Shown piece after piece: positions 1 through 10,868 of a DNA stretch of 64,000 nucleotides. Where the stretch lies: the NCBI GenBank assembly GCA_040357565.1, contig JBDODJ010000043.1, one strand, 5' to 3'. A program made the translations under genes and the position numbers. Origin of the DNA: Cercozoa sp. M6MM. Lineage: Eukaryota; Endomyxa: Ascetosporea. Positions within the stretch are counted from its first letter, which is position 1, and each line of letters opens with the position of its first letter. Under the pieces are notes generated by a model. It was not told where the DNA came from. It ran no database searches and was given only the letters and a program-made list of their open reading frames with translations.

Positions 1-47
1 CGCTCGGCGTGCGCACGACGGTAGGCACCCTGGGGGGGGGGGGGGGG
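1..47 (-). repeat. Exact copy of the exon start and C-run at 1242-1288
   Basis: Bases 1-31 equal 1242-1272, and both are followed by a G run (17 versus 16 G on the plus strand). On the coding (minus) strand this is the end of an intron in a poly-C acceptor followed by the exon start GAYRRAHAER. The two introns upstream of the copies differ completely. It is either a partial exon duplication or a misjoin at the homopolymer. Confidence 0.9.
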
Positions 48-2290
48 GAACGGGGGTAAGCGGGCGGTAAGGGTAAGGGTAAGGGTAAGAGGTAAGTAAG
101 GGTAAGGATAAGGGGTAAGGGTAAGGGGTAAGGGGGTAAATAAGGGTAATGGGTAAGGAGGTAAGGGGGTACCAAAGCCACATGCAGCTCAGTCGGCGCA
201 ATCGGCCGCGACAGCACATGGCCACTGGTGATCTCGTCACTCACTGCACATGACCACACAGCCCGATCAATCGATCGCGCAGTCAGTAGAACACGCAGTC
301 AGTGGAACAAGCAGTCAGTGGAACACGTGCTACCTTCGTAGTGCGCAAACATTGCGCGCAGCACGTTGGGCCGATCCGTCACGCACGCCATGTGGATCGG
401 GATGTCTGGGGGGGGGGGGGGGGTAAAGGGAGGAGTGAGAGCTGAGCTAAACTGTACCAGTAGATCGGCGCCATGCAGTCGCAACAGTTCCACAGTGAGC
501 GCATGACCGTGCTTGGCCGCCGTGATACATGGCGTCATGCCGTCATTATCTGGCGTGTCCTAAGGACAGGGGTAAGAGGGAGTAACAGAGGGTTAAGAGA
601 GAGTTATAGAGGGAGGGGATAAAGAGGGAGGGATAAAGAGGGAGGGATAAAGAGGGAGGGAAGGGATAAAGAGGGAGGGGATAAAGAGGGAGGAAGGGGA
701 TAAAGAAGGGGGTAAACAGGGGGTAAAACCACGCAGGTGTGCGCGCCGAGCGACAGCAGCGCCGACAGCACGCGCGTGTCGCCTCCCGCGGCGGCCCAGT
801 GCACCGTCGTTTGACCTCGCCTGTACAGTCATACACACGGTTCGCAGGTTGACACGTGCCAAGCGGCTACTCAGTGACACGTGTGAATGAAGGGGGGTAC
901 ATGTTCTGCGCACATGCCAATGCGTGCCGCTGCTGCCGCGTCTGCGTCGCCAGCATCTGCAGCTGCTCCTGTTCACGTAGGGGGTAAAGGGGGCAAGGGC
1001 TAGGGAGCAAAGGTGGGCTAGAGGGGCAAAGAGTTAAACCTCCGACAGCTGACGCAGCTGGCGCTGCAGCGCGCTGATTTTTCTCTGGCTGCCGTCGCTC
1101 TCATCAGTGACACCGTCGGTGGAACCGTCACTGGCGGCATCATCAGTGACGGTGGTATCATCAATGACAGTGACACCGTCCTCCAGATCAATCTCCGAGA
1201 GTCGCGCGCGACGTGCCAACTCGGCCTCCATGCGCGTCAGTCGCTCGGCGTGCGCACGACGGTAGGCACCCTGGGGGGGGGGGGGGGGTAAAGGGGATAA
1301 AGAGGCAAGAGGGGTAAGGTAAGAGGGGTATGGAAGCGGTAAAGAAGCGAAGAGTAAAGCTACCAGAAGTGCGCGCAAGGAGAGAGGCTTGCGATGCCAT
1401 GCGATCCAGTGTAGCGCCGTATTTCCATCCTGTACACATCAACGACTCACACCGCATCCTGTACATATGGACACACATTGGTACCTTGTCCCGAACTGCG
1501 ACTGTAGCCATGGCATCAGCACTAACTCTGTCCATTTATACGGTCATATAGGACAGGACAGGACAGGACACACAGAGCACAGCACGGACTACCCTGAGCT
1601 GTTGAGCACTTCAGCGAGTTTCGCGTCGTCAAAGACGCCGCTGCGGACCACCTGGAATCGGAAAGGTAAGCAGCTACAGGGGTAAAGTAGCACAGGCGGC
1701 AAGGGTCAATGTGTACCTGCAAAAGCCGGCTGGGATTGCGAACGTCCTTCCAAATCCAATCGTAAGAGGGGGGGGGGGGCATAGAAGGGTATGGGGAGGG
1801 GTACATCAGGCAATGCCGGCAGCGAGGGTTGGGCGTGCGAGCAGCAGCCACCCCCGTGGCTGTGACCGTGGTTGTGACCACCGTGATCGTGACTGTGACT
1901 GTGACCGCCATGGCCGTGACTGTGACCGTGCTGATGACTGTGCTGATGACTATGACTCGCAGCACTCTGCGTCTGCTGCTCGGTCGATGCCGCACTCGGC
2001 ACTTCCGGCAAGTCAATCTCCAGGAACGCCCTCGACATGCTGCGTCCGTTTGTACCTGCACAAATCACGCAAAGACCACTTATCCAACGCACGCACAGCC
2101 AAACGAATCGCACAGAGATTTGCACTCCTACAAAGATCATCATCTCACCGTCGAGCGTCAGCTCGAATAATTCGTGCGCACAAGTCTACGGAACAACTGC
2201 ACACCAACGCTGCTGCAGCTGCTCAGTTTTTCGTTCTAAATCCCCAGCCGCTCAAACTTCGCGCCCTTAATCACTCACCGAGTTGATCAT
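1..2290 (-). CDS. Ankyrin-repeat protein with His-rich segment (3' end beyond window)
   Basis: Spliced by eye on the minus strand from an ATG at 2290. The first exon (MINS) joins exons reading CAHELFELTLDG and then a segment of alternating His with Ser/Gly/Asp (about 1830-1960, HSHGHGGHSHSH style) that could bind metal. Ankyrin exons follow: DGNTALHWIAWHRKPLSLRALL (about 1355-1420), TTVHWAAAGGDTRVLSALLSLGAH (about 740-812), MTPCITAAKHGHALTVELL (about 460-540) and PIHMACVTDRPNVLRAMF (about 340-400). A charged helical exon (AYRRAHAERLTRMEAEL, about 1040-1272) and a Gln-rich one (about 910-990) lie between them. One junction near 400-470 does not join in frame in my model, so a micro-exon or an error is possible. 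Ankyrin repeats mediate protein contacts; I see no DHHC or other catalytic domain in the part present. The last exon runs off the left edge and repeats an exon start seen at 1242. Confidence 0.65.
50..170 (-). repeat. Telomere-like (TTACCC)-type array inside an intron
   Basis: The plus strand shows irregular GGGTAA/GGGGTAA units; on the coding strand this is a pyrimidine-rich CCCTTACCC array ending in a C run and AG. It sits just before the repeated exon start, so it acts as an intron polypyrimidine tract. The unit is not a canonical TTAGGG or TTTAGGG telomere repeat, and units are irregular. A similar array of TTTATCCCTCCC units is at 580-730 in another intron of the same gene. Confidence 0.7.
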
Positions 2291-2549
2291 GTGGCTCCGA
2301 CACACGGACTTTCCATGAAGTGGAACTCCATGCAGACATGAAACTCCGTTGAGCAGACAAAGAGAAACAGAAGTTGTTTCTTCCGTCAGGTTCAATTTCA
2401 ATTTTCGCACGTATTTGTTAAAGTGGCGGTCACTTGATTGTTTGAGCCACCGCAGGCATCGTGTCCCGTCGTGTTAGGATCTCCGTTCAGAAATATATCG
2501 CCCAACGCAAGCTCTCACAGCCGTAGCACTGAATATTGATTTTTTCATC

Positions 2550-4227
2550 ATGTTTCGCTCCAGAAATGTCGAGTTTTCGCGTTCGTTCTGTCCTGTTAAG
2601 CTGTTCACTGTGCCTCAGGTGCATAATGTAGTGTTTTGATGCACCACATATGCTGTGTCAGCGGACCCATCTTTTTGAGAGCGCGAAGATTTTTGTTTTT
2701 TGGACGCAGTGACTTGATAGTTTTCTTGTGGCGACGCGTTTTGTGTGTCAGATGCCACCGGGACGACAAAGGTATATCGCAGCGTTGCAAGGGCCGGTAC
2801 CGTTTGTTTAGACATAAAGCTGAGTGCAAATGAAGTCAATTATGTCAATAGTCGACCCCGAGTTTCACGGACCAGGAGGATTTTCCCGTGCTCGGACGAC
2901 CGTCGTCTGCAGCCGACAGTCAAGTGAGCAGTCACAATTCGAGACAAGGACGGTCACCATTACCAACGCATTCACCGTTGCCACAACATCTTCAGGTGCA
3001 CTTGCTTTGCCTGCTAAACTGTCCTACTGAATGATGCTCGCTGATGGGAATGTTCATTCATAGCATTCACAAAGGAGTCACCTCCATCAGTCGCCACAGT
3101 CTCCACCGGCTCAAGAACCGGTAAAACCTCGAACTGTAGTCATTTTGTCGTTGTGTTACACACAAGCTTGACACAGAAGAGAAGCACGGATCCTGATCAC
3201 GCCGCACAGACCAACTTTGGCCTGGCTGTACCGCTTGCTTTCCCTTTGTTTTGTGTGCAGTTTTGTCGAGATGCAGCGTACAAAATGGGAGCTTTGTATA
3301 GGGCTTGCTGCCGGTGATAAAACCGACGAACGGCGAGCCGTACGCGCTTGCTGTGGTGTCTATCTTTCGTGTCATTTATTCTCGGTTTATTTTCACTTGA
3401 CTCCCATGATAGGGCTGCGATCTCACGAAACTCGGTTCATTGCAGCTGCAGCAATCAGAGTACGTCTGTTCTCTGATTGCCGTTGTTCTGACTCGGCGTG
3501 GGTTGTGTTAAACGCACGCAGACCGATCTACTCGACCTACGTGTCACCATGGGCGACACATCCTTCGCAGCGCGAACCGGCCCCTGTGCTGCCTGTCTGT
3601 ACCTCTGCCCGTTCTTCCTCTTGGCTTGGTGTATGTGTCTGCTCGCGCAGGCTATTACAAACAACCACCAGCATTGACGCCCACACACATCACCAAGGTA
3701 ACAATCGATGTGTTCCGACTACTGTATATAATGTATGTGTGTTTGTGCATGTTAGTTCGACGTCCACACGCTGTTTTACATGTTCTACAGTATGCCACGC
3801 GACATGATGCAACTCATGGCTGCTCGGTAAAATTTGATGGCAGTTTAAACTCCACAAACAGTTGAATGTGCTTGTGTGACGCGCAGAGAGCTTTACAATC
3901 GACAGTGGCGCTACCACAAGCAATTGAGGCTATTTTTCAGGTGCTTTTCCTGGCATAAACATGAATTTTCCCAGGCCAAGACTAAACCTTTTTGTTTGAC
4001 AGACGCGAGAACAGGCCAGACGCTCCGTTGCAAGTATTTGACGTGCAGAACTTCTGTCAGGTGCCTTGGCCGTCACGGCAGGTAGTCTTGCTTGAGTTGG
4101 CACAAGAGAAGTATCCATTTCGGGTTTGCTGTTGTTGTTACAGCAAGTACCCAACGTGGGTGATCCTAACAACGAGCACAATGTGCAATTCATGCAACGT
4201 GCCGAGTTAGACGAGTACATCCGATGA
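2550..4227 (+). CDS. CNOT2: CCR4-NOT complex subunit 2 (NOT2/3/5 domain)
   Basis: Multi-exon gene, strongly supported over its C-terminal half. Exons read in order GLLPVIKPTNGEPYALA (about 3300-3352), CDLTKLGSLQLQQSE (about 3415-3462), PIYSTYVSPWATHPSQ and VLPVC (about 3521-3604), YYKQPPALTPTHITK (about 3652-3695), FDVHTLFYMFYSMPRDMMQ (about 3758-3828), ELYNRQWRYHKQLRLFF (about 3885-3940), PLQVFDVQNFCQVPWPSRQ (about 4023-4080) and a final exon ending RAELDEYIR and TGA (about 4142-4227). The CYY-QPP-L stretch, LFYxFYSxPxD and ELYNRxWRYHK are hallmarks of the NOT2 C-terminal (NOT box) domain, which docks NOT1 and NOT3 in mRNA deadenylation. The N-terminal exons (about 2550-3100: Ser/Thr-rich, FHGPGGFSRAR) are less certain and the start near 2550 is a guess. 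It ends tail-to-tail with the next minus-strand gene. Confidence 0.85.
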
Positions 4228-4394
4228 CGCCGGCGGATGTGCTCAGTGACTGATCGATTCATTTTCAAAGTAACAGTTACAGTTTCCGTTTAGTGAAACT
4301 TCAAATTCAAGCGCTAACAAAAGACGCAACGCAAATTAAGAAACGATGGCACATGGCATCCGTCAAGATGTGATTATATGATATCCGTGGCGAC

Positions 4395-6088
4395 CTAGGC
4401 GGTTTCGTGGAGATCACCAATGATATCGTTGTGGAGACCGCGCGACAGGTCGCGCACCTCGGCGATGCTGCCGTGCTGCTTGCCGTACGCCAACTGTCGT
4501 GCACGCGAATTCGGGTTGTCGGCCTGTGTGACATGTGTAAGCGACAAGGACAGACACCAAAGAAGCAGCACAGCACCTCAAGGTCGACGAGCTGCAGGTA
4601 CATGCCGGTGCGGTTGTCGGTATGAGCACCCTGAATACAAAAGTATTACAAAGACGGAGTAGGTAGGTGCTGTGTAAAGAAGGCAGATACCTCGTTGGCA
4701 AGGGCAAAGCGCGCATAGTCGGTGTCACCGCACAGCGGCGCATCGATACCGATGCTCATCTCGCTAAGCATACTGGCGGCCAGCAGGTAGGGCCGCAGGT
4801 CCTCGCGGCGCAGCGCGTCATCGCTGATGATGAGCGTGTGCGCGTCGCCGTCCAACTGTCAGTTTCGAGAAATTAGGGCAAATGGTAAAATACTCAAGAG
4901 ATTGAGTACCATTCGGCGCACAGTGTCCAGCACAATTTCGGCCGATGTCGACTTGGTCACCGGCAGGGTTTGAATGTACTACGAAGGAGATACCAAGAGG
5001 AGTCAGGGGGGGGGGTAACATGGTAGAACATGTGCAAGTGTACGCGGCTATCCTCGTAGTCCTTAAGCTTCTTGAGCTCATAGGCACGCTCGTCGCTGCT
5101 GGCGAAGATCAGGTAGTTCAGTGCATGCAGCGACTCGCTGCACACAAGGGACGATAGATATAATGTACACGTGGGACAAACAAAAGAGGTACGCTGTCTG
5201 GGTGTGGTATCTCGCATAGTGGTTCATGGCATTAACGGCCACGTTGTTGCACGCGGCACGCTCCGTGCGCGTGAAGGCAAAATGAAGCGACGGCACGCGC
5301 GGCAGCAGACTTGCCACGTTCGACGCGTCCGTCGGCGCCGGCAGCCTATACACCGCACCCATGAGTCTCAACATCTTTCGCCCCTTTTAGTCCTTCAACC
5401 CCCTCCCCCATGTGCATGCCACGGTACGATTCGCCACTGCCAAAGACGTAGAGCAGTCGGCGCGCAAAGTACGACTGCTTGCCGACAGCGAGAACAGCGG
5501 CGTCAGTCACGAGCTTCTTACGAATGTCCACGATGTGCGGAACGTAGCCCTACGATTGTACATACTTCGAGGGGGCAAAGGAGCCAAGAAAGCATGGAAC
5601 AACAGTACATGTGAGCATAGCAAGTCAGCCTCGCTCAGCACAAGTGCCTGCACATCGGCCAAGGCGCCTTCTTTGGTCTTTCGCGCGTCGATCGGGCTCC
5701 AGACCTCGACGTTAGGCACATTGACCTTCTGCTTCAGCGACTCGACCTCGTGCTCCGGCGCCAAAAGCACCGTGCGACCTGTGTAAATAAAACATCATGT
5801 ATCAGCAAACTACAGCTTTGAAGGCAATGATACCCTGCGCAGCAAGGGCAGCCAACTTCGCCGCAGCCTCGCCCTCCAGCACACTGCCAGACAGGAACGT
5901 GGTTTCGCGCGACACCTGCTCAGACGCGCGTGTCTCGACAAGCAAAAGCGACAACTCCAAGGTACCTGCTTAAGCGGCTCGGCGAGAGCGCTCGGAGTGG
6001 CCGCGCTCTCCATGGCCGCCGTCGGCTTCCATGGGTTCACCGACTGCAAACCTTGCCAGTCGCGCCTCAGCTGCTCACGCGACGGCAT
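4395..6088 (-). CDS. Unrecognised multi-exon protein, about 400 residues
   Basis: Start ATG at 6088 (MPSREQLRRDWQGLQSVNPW), stop TAG at 4395-4397. Consecutive exons join in frame: ETTFLSGSVLEGEAAAKL, GRTVLLAPEHEVESLKQ, VEVWSPIDARKTKEGALADV, GYVPHIVDIRKKLVTDAAV, YFARRLLYVFGSGESYRGMH, LPRVPSLHFAFTRTERAACN, LHALNYLIFASSDERAYELKK, YIQTLPVTKSTSAEIVLDT, DAHTLIISDDALRREDLRPY, TGMYLQLVDLE and a last exon NPNSRARQLAYGKQ to NDIIGDLHETA. The composition is that of a soluble, conserved housekeeping protein, with no signal peptide or membrane segment. I could not match it to a family. Introns start GTACCT, GTATCA and GTATGC, and one carries a C run before its acceptor (about 5007-5016 on the plus strand). 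Confidence 0.6.
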
Positions 6089-6163
6089 CTTGGAGCTACA
6101 CACGTCAAAATATCGAAAGCAAAATTAACTTGATTGGAAATTGCAGCAACAATTGAAAACGCA

Positions 6164-6481
6164 CTAGGCAGTGAACGGATTGTCGTTAAAGTAGCCCGGC
6201 AAATTGTCGAGCATGTTCTGTCGCGAGCGCTCACTCGCCTCAGACGAAGCGAGTAGTCTGAGCGAGCTCTTCGCGGCTCGACGCGTGAAACGACACACCT
6301 GCATGCGTGAGAACGCCGGTGATAACGTCGATGCGCTCGCTGAGCGTACTTAGGAATGATGCAACCCGCAGGAGCGCCGGATTTTGTTGTATTTTTGTGT
6401 GCCGGTTTGGACCGATTTGCAACAGCGACAAACCTGCAGCCTGCACAGATTAGCACGCCTGGTGTTCTCAGGAGTCTGCAT
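6164..6481 (-). CDS. Small unrecognised protein, divergent from the next gene
   Basis: Two segments look coding on the minus strand: NPALLRVASFLSTLSERID and ITGVLTHAG (about 6300-6390), and RSRQNMLDNLPGYFNDNPFTA ending in TAG at 6164-6166. They lie in different frames, so an intron of about 40 bases or a different model is needed between them (candidate donor near 6300). The only upstream ATG is at 6481, 15 bases from the ATG of the plus-strand gene at 6497, so the two would share a promoter or overlap in their leaders. No family recognised. Confidence 0.4.
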
Positions 6482-6496
6482 CGACACAGAAGAACA

Positions 6497-6990
6497 ATGG
6501 TGAAGTACTGGATCAACCCGGTTGACTTCGGTCGTGTGTGGAACCGCACGATCCGTCGAGTGCCGTTGCCGATGGGTGAGACGCTCGAGTCGCGCTACCT
6601 CCCCATTGCGCCGCCGTTCCTGCAGCGTATCCTGCGTGGCGAGAAGTTCACGTTCTGGCTCGCTCGCCACCCCGAGGTGCGTTTTTTCCAATTCGTTCTG
6701 ATTGTTGTGTTGATGTTGTTTGGTTTTTGTGCCGCAGGAGGTCGTGCAGATGGCCGCCAACCGCATGTTCAAGCAGTTCCAGGTGCCGCACAAGACGACC
6801 CGTCGCGTCATCTATGGCGCAGCTGGTCTGTCGCTTTTCTCGCCGGTACAGTTTGCGTTTACTGCAGCTCAAGTGTTTGTTGATGCGGCTGTTCTGTGTG
6901 CTTGCGCAGGCACTCTACCGCTACCAGATCGGCGAGGTGCAGCGATTCAACAGCAACGACGTGCACCGCGGCCCGCCGGCCTTCCAGTAA
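6497..6990 (+). CDS. Small basic protein, 122 residues, three exons
   Basis: Exons 6497-6676, 6738-6845 and 6910-6990, joined in frame with donors GTGCGT and GTACAG and acceptors CAG. The protein starts MVKYWINPVDFGRVWNRTIR and ends NSNDVHRGPPAFQ before TAA. It is rich in Arg, Phe and aromatic residues (PPFLQRILRGEKFTFWLARH), has no clear membrane span, and third codon positions are almost all G or C, as in the ribosomal protein gene further on, which suggests high expression. The size, basic character and codon bias suit a mitochondrial respiratory-complex or mitoribosomal accessory subunit, but that is inference; I do not recognise a family. Confidence 0.75.
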
Positions 6991-7241
6991 GCGGACGGTG
7001 CCATTCGCGCACTCAGACTGCCGGTGTAGAGTTGCCCTGGCAACGTGATTTCTGCAAAGTTTCTCTGTTTTTGACTCTGCGCACTCGTCCAACGTTGGTT
7101 GGTTTGTACGACACATTAGCTATCTAAACTGACGCAGTGAGTGTTATCATTCAATGAGACGTCCGAAACAACCCGACTGGGAACACTGCTCGGAGCCTGA
7201 ACCTCAGGCTACTTGAGGTTGAGGTCGAGGTCGGTGGAAGT

Positions 7242-8204
7242 TTAGACACGGCCCTGCTGCTTGAGCATGAGCAGAAGCTTGCGCATGCGGTCGACGTCGC
7301 GGCTTTCGGACGCCTTGGACGACAGATCAACGAGCTTGCCAACCTGCAGGAACAGACATCAAGGGAGGATAGGACGGGGTGGGTCAACGAAGCACACCTT
7401 CTGCCAGAGATCGCCAGACTCCATGACACTCTCCAGCTCTCGGTTTTGTCGCTGCTCGGCCGCTCTGTACAGAGACACAGGAAAAAGGTTAAAGTTCAGC
7501 AGTGGAACAAAGGACAGACGAGAAACTACAGGTTATCGTCGTGCGTGCGCTTGATGAGCGCCTCGCGCTTGGCCAGCGCGTCGGCGATGTCCTGCTGTGC
7601 CTGCAGGCGCGCCTGCTTCTTGTTCTGGCGGAACTATGATGGCATCAGGAGGAAGTAACCACGCAACTGTGCAGAGTAAATAAAACAGGACGAAGGCACC
7701 TCCTCGCGCTTGGCAGCGAGTTCGGCGCGGTGCTCTTCGTTCCATCTAAACACGCACACATCGAAACAATGAGAGACTGCAGAGAACACTTCGTGCTGCT
7801 CTACCTAGACTGCGGTGTCGGCTCAGTCGGGACAACCTCCGCTGGAGCCGTCTCTTGGACATCAAAAGTCTCCGTCTGCTGCTGGTGCACCTGCATGTCG
7901 TCGAACTGAGCATCGTCGTCCAACAGAAGACCGTCACCATCGGCAGGCGCCGGCAGCACGGAAGCACCCTCGCCCGTGCCATCGAAACTGCCGCTGCCGT
8001 CATAGCTACCATAGTCACCGTGCGGTACATCACCAAACGGGTCTTCCTGTCCACGAGGAACCACATTGCGATACAAAAACGCCAAGACAAGAAAAGGCAG
8101 TAACGCACGTCATGATCGCCAAGCGGCGCATCCAACGCTTCGTCAAAGTTCAGGTCATCATGCAGCTCCGGCATGTCCGGCTGCGAGTCAAACGGGTCCT
8201 CCAT
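7242..8204 (-). CDS. CLT: Clathrin light chain
   Basis: Spliced minus-strand gene. It starts MEDPFDSQPDMPELHDDL (ATG 8204); an acidic exon EDPFGDVPHGDYGSYDG to TFDVQETAPAEVVP follows, then the helical heavy-chain-binding region WNEEHRAELAAKREE, FRQNKKQARLQAQQDIADAL and AAEQRQNRELESVMESGDLW, ending KLVDLSSKASESRDVDRMR and KQQGRV before TAA at 7242-7244. The acidic N-terminus, the central coiled coil starting at W-N-E-E-H and the C-terminal W-x-K-V-x-K-L-V-D-L-S-S-K pattern are those of clathrin light chains, which coat vesicles and regulate triskelion assembly. An upstream exon (8300-8406, starting MPGPGSTDRRRSANQS) joins in frame to the ATG and may add about 36 residues, giving a start at 8406. 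The gene is tail-to-tail with 6497-6990. Confidence 0.88.
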
Positions 8205-8559
8205 CTGTACACGAACACAGCTGCATCTTTTGAAGACTCACAAGCACATCCTCAAAAAGCAAAAACACAAACCACACAAAAAGATGGGTGCATCTTACGG
8301 TTATAGGCGCTAGCGACGACGTTAAAGTAGCCACGGACACTGCCTGCTTGCTATCGTAAGACTGGTTGGCGCTGCGGCGCCGGTCGGTGCTTCCAGGCCC
8401 TGGCATGGCAACTCGTACAAATGGACGAACGGAGTTTTGCAAGAAAGAATATAATAAAGTATTAAAAACCAGGTGAAAATCTATTGATGCTCTACAGTTC
8501 CTTTTTTGCGCGAGTTAGTGCTAAATTGGACATAGTTTCTCGATAAAAGTTGCAGCATT

Positions 8560-10868
8560 ATGTCAGCTAATGACAAAATCTTCGAAGATGTAAGACACGA
8601 TATAGATGAATGTAACAGGAGTTCTATGTGTGCATGGACCACCCAGTTGCGCGACACTGTGCGCTGTATTCGAGTCGCGAGTCGCAATGTTGAGTCCTGG
8701 ACGATGCGCGAGCTTACCATGTGCGCTCTATGTCCTCCATATCGATCATACACCCTTCCTTATGTTGGTGTGGCTGTGCAAAAGTGGCTTGAGATACGTG
8801 GCTGAGCATCAAGCGCAGCAACGACGCCCTTGGACCTTGAGCAACCCAATTCGCGACATGACGACGTTGGCGCGATTCAAGCACTACCAAGAACTGTGTG
8901 TACCGTGGCTTGAGATAACTTGAATTGTGCTCTTAATGACAGGGTATGTGCTTGGGATACCGGCAGGAAGCAGCGTACAAACGCGACGTAGAGAGTCTTC
9001 TCGCGGTACAGAAATCAATTAGTGCAGCATGACTTGTGGTGATTGAGTTATTGGAGTCGAGATAGGAGTGTGCCATTCTGCGTGAGGACTTACTGGCGAA
9101 CTCTCTACGTGCTTCCACTTTGTACCTCTCTGTCATGTCCCACCCTCTGCCTTTGTTGTATGCTGACTCACGACTGTGTTAAACAGGCAGCCTGCCTTCT
9201 ATGTTGCAATTGATCGCGTTCAACGTTGTGTGACGTACTGACTTGTTCACCACATTCTCTGTCCTTAACTGTTTGAAAGGTTTCTTGTAGTGTGTGCATT
9301 CGAGGCACACAGTCTCTGAGTGACGCTATCACTGACCTCGCACTCACGTATTGTCCTCTTCGCTCCTTTGTGCCTTGTTGCCTTGGTATCTATTTCTTGG
9401 CAGCACAAGGCCCTTTCAAGACGGTCACGCGCATCGAGGCATGTTGCTGGCAGCGCAGTACGTCAAGTCGCGTGTGCACAATATTATCCTTTCGGCTCTC
9501 GGTACAGAGTGTTGTTTACTCTTGTTTTATTCACATTTATTGAATCCTTGAGTTAATGCAGAAGAGTATCCAAACTACGGACTCGTGTTTTGCGGACATT
9601 CGCTTGGGGCTGGTGTGGCAGCCTTGCTCTGCGTGAGTTTATTTTGTTGTTTTGAGATGTACCATTAGCCAAAGGTGTGCGCAGATGACGTATGTCGATG
9701 AGTACAAGTGGTTAAACCGCTGCAAGGCCGTGTGTATCGCGTGTCCTCCTGTTGTCGAGTACACTGTGTTCACCTTTGCCCCTCTCGCAGCCTCGATGAT
9801 TTGCCTCCTTGTTTTAGTCGCGAGCTGTCCTTGAAGTACGCAGCAAATATTGACACGATCGTGCTCGGATTCGACTTGGTGGCGCGCATGTCGATCTCGG
9901 CACTGCATCGCTTGCGACTCGAACTCGACCACATCGTACTTTTACCCGTATCTTTATTTTCTATTGGATCGTCTGTTCCTCTGAGTAGAATTGGGAAGAG
10001 CTCTGGAATCGCGACTGGCAAGAAACGCACGTGGTGAAAGTGTTCAACTCCATTAGCACGTCGGCACAACGACTTTGGTCGGCAGCGCGCGAGCTCACCT
10101 TCTCAGCTTCGACCACAACTACCACTACCACCACGTATCCGCTACCTACCTTTTTTTAACTGCCTTTACCCTTTTACTTATTTATCTCATCTAGCCCCTA
10201 CTTTTTCCATCTGCAGCACTATGGAAGAATCACAGGAAGAGACGGAACAAGAGGTCGCACGTGCTGCCCACTTGGGTACCTTGGTCTCAACTTTAGGACG
10301 AAAACTGAGATGCGTTTGTTGAGTAGAGCCACTGGAGGAGCTTCCGCCGCACCCGGAACTGCATCCACTCTTTTTGCCTGGCACGACATTCCACCTCGTG
10401 CGCGGAGGTACTGTTTATGCTCTGGTCGACACGGGTTGATTTGTATCTGTTTTACAGGTCTCCGAGGCACGCGTTTCTTCCTGTTGCAACGGGAAACACC
10501 TGAGTTGGAAGTATGTTCCACTTTGTTTTCTCCGGCTTTTAGTCCGGGAAGTCATTTCTCATGAATAGAACACCGGCGCGCCATTGCGTCGTCTCGAACT
10601 TGTGCACTTTCTTACCCTCTCATACCTTCTTTTGCCCTTTCCTACCTTCCTCTTACCTCCCTGCCCCTTTCATCTCCAACAGGTGCGATTTGCCATGTTG
10701 GACCATCTGAACTTGAAATACGGAGTCGCACTTGCCGATGCCATAAAGTACGCCCAGTACGGTAGCGAACTACTGGGTGGTTTCATGCCTACCGAAAGCA
10801 CGCTCGCAACGGAGTTGCTGCCGCAACGACCTGTCCCTGCTGAGCCCGAGATCGAGCCTGTCGATTGA
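8560..10868 (+). CDS. Class 3 lipase, diacylglycerol-lipase-like
   Basis: Alpha/beta-hydrolase of the lipase_3 family. Exons give FYVAIDRVQRC (about 9199-9232), VCIRGTQSLSDAITDLAL (about 9292-9345), GHAHRGMLLAAQYVKSRV (about 9423-9475), EEYPNYGLVFCGHSLGAGVAALLC (about 9560-9630), LDDLPPCFSRELSLKYA and IDTIVLGFDLVARMSISALHR (about 9792-9915), FHLVRGGTVYALVDT (about 10390-10435) and FAMLDHLNLKYGVALADAIK (about 10688-10750). GHSLGAG is the nucleophile elbow with the catalytic Ser; IRGTxSLxDAxTDL and the D-x-V-x-R-x-S-x-x-x-L region match DAG lipases that release 2-acylglycerols. Stop TGA ends at 10868. Upstream exons are weaker (TLARFKHYQELC, about 8870-8900), and the ATG at 8560 is only the first plausible one. 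I see no convincing N-terminal membrane bundle. Confidence 0.8.

Noticed and set aside
50-170. Interstitial or terminal telomere
   Set aside because: Units read GGGTAA/GGGGTAA irregularly, not TTAGGG or TTTAGGG, and the array fits between a donor and an acceptor of the ankyrin gene.
1829-2170. Val/Thr-rich plus-strand ORFs over 1711-2286
   Set aside because: They are antisense to the His-rich segment of the minus-strand ankyrin gene.
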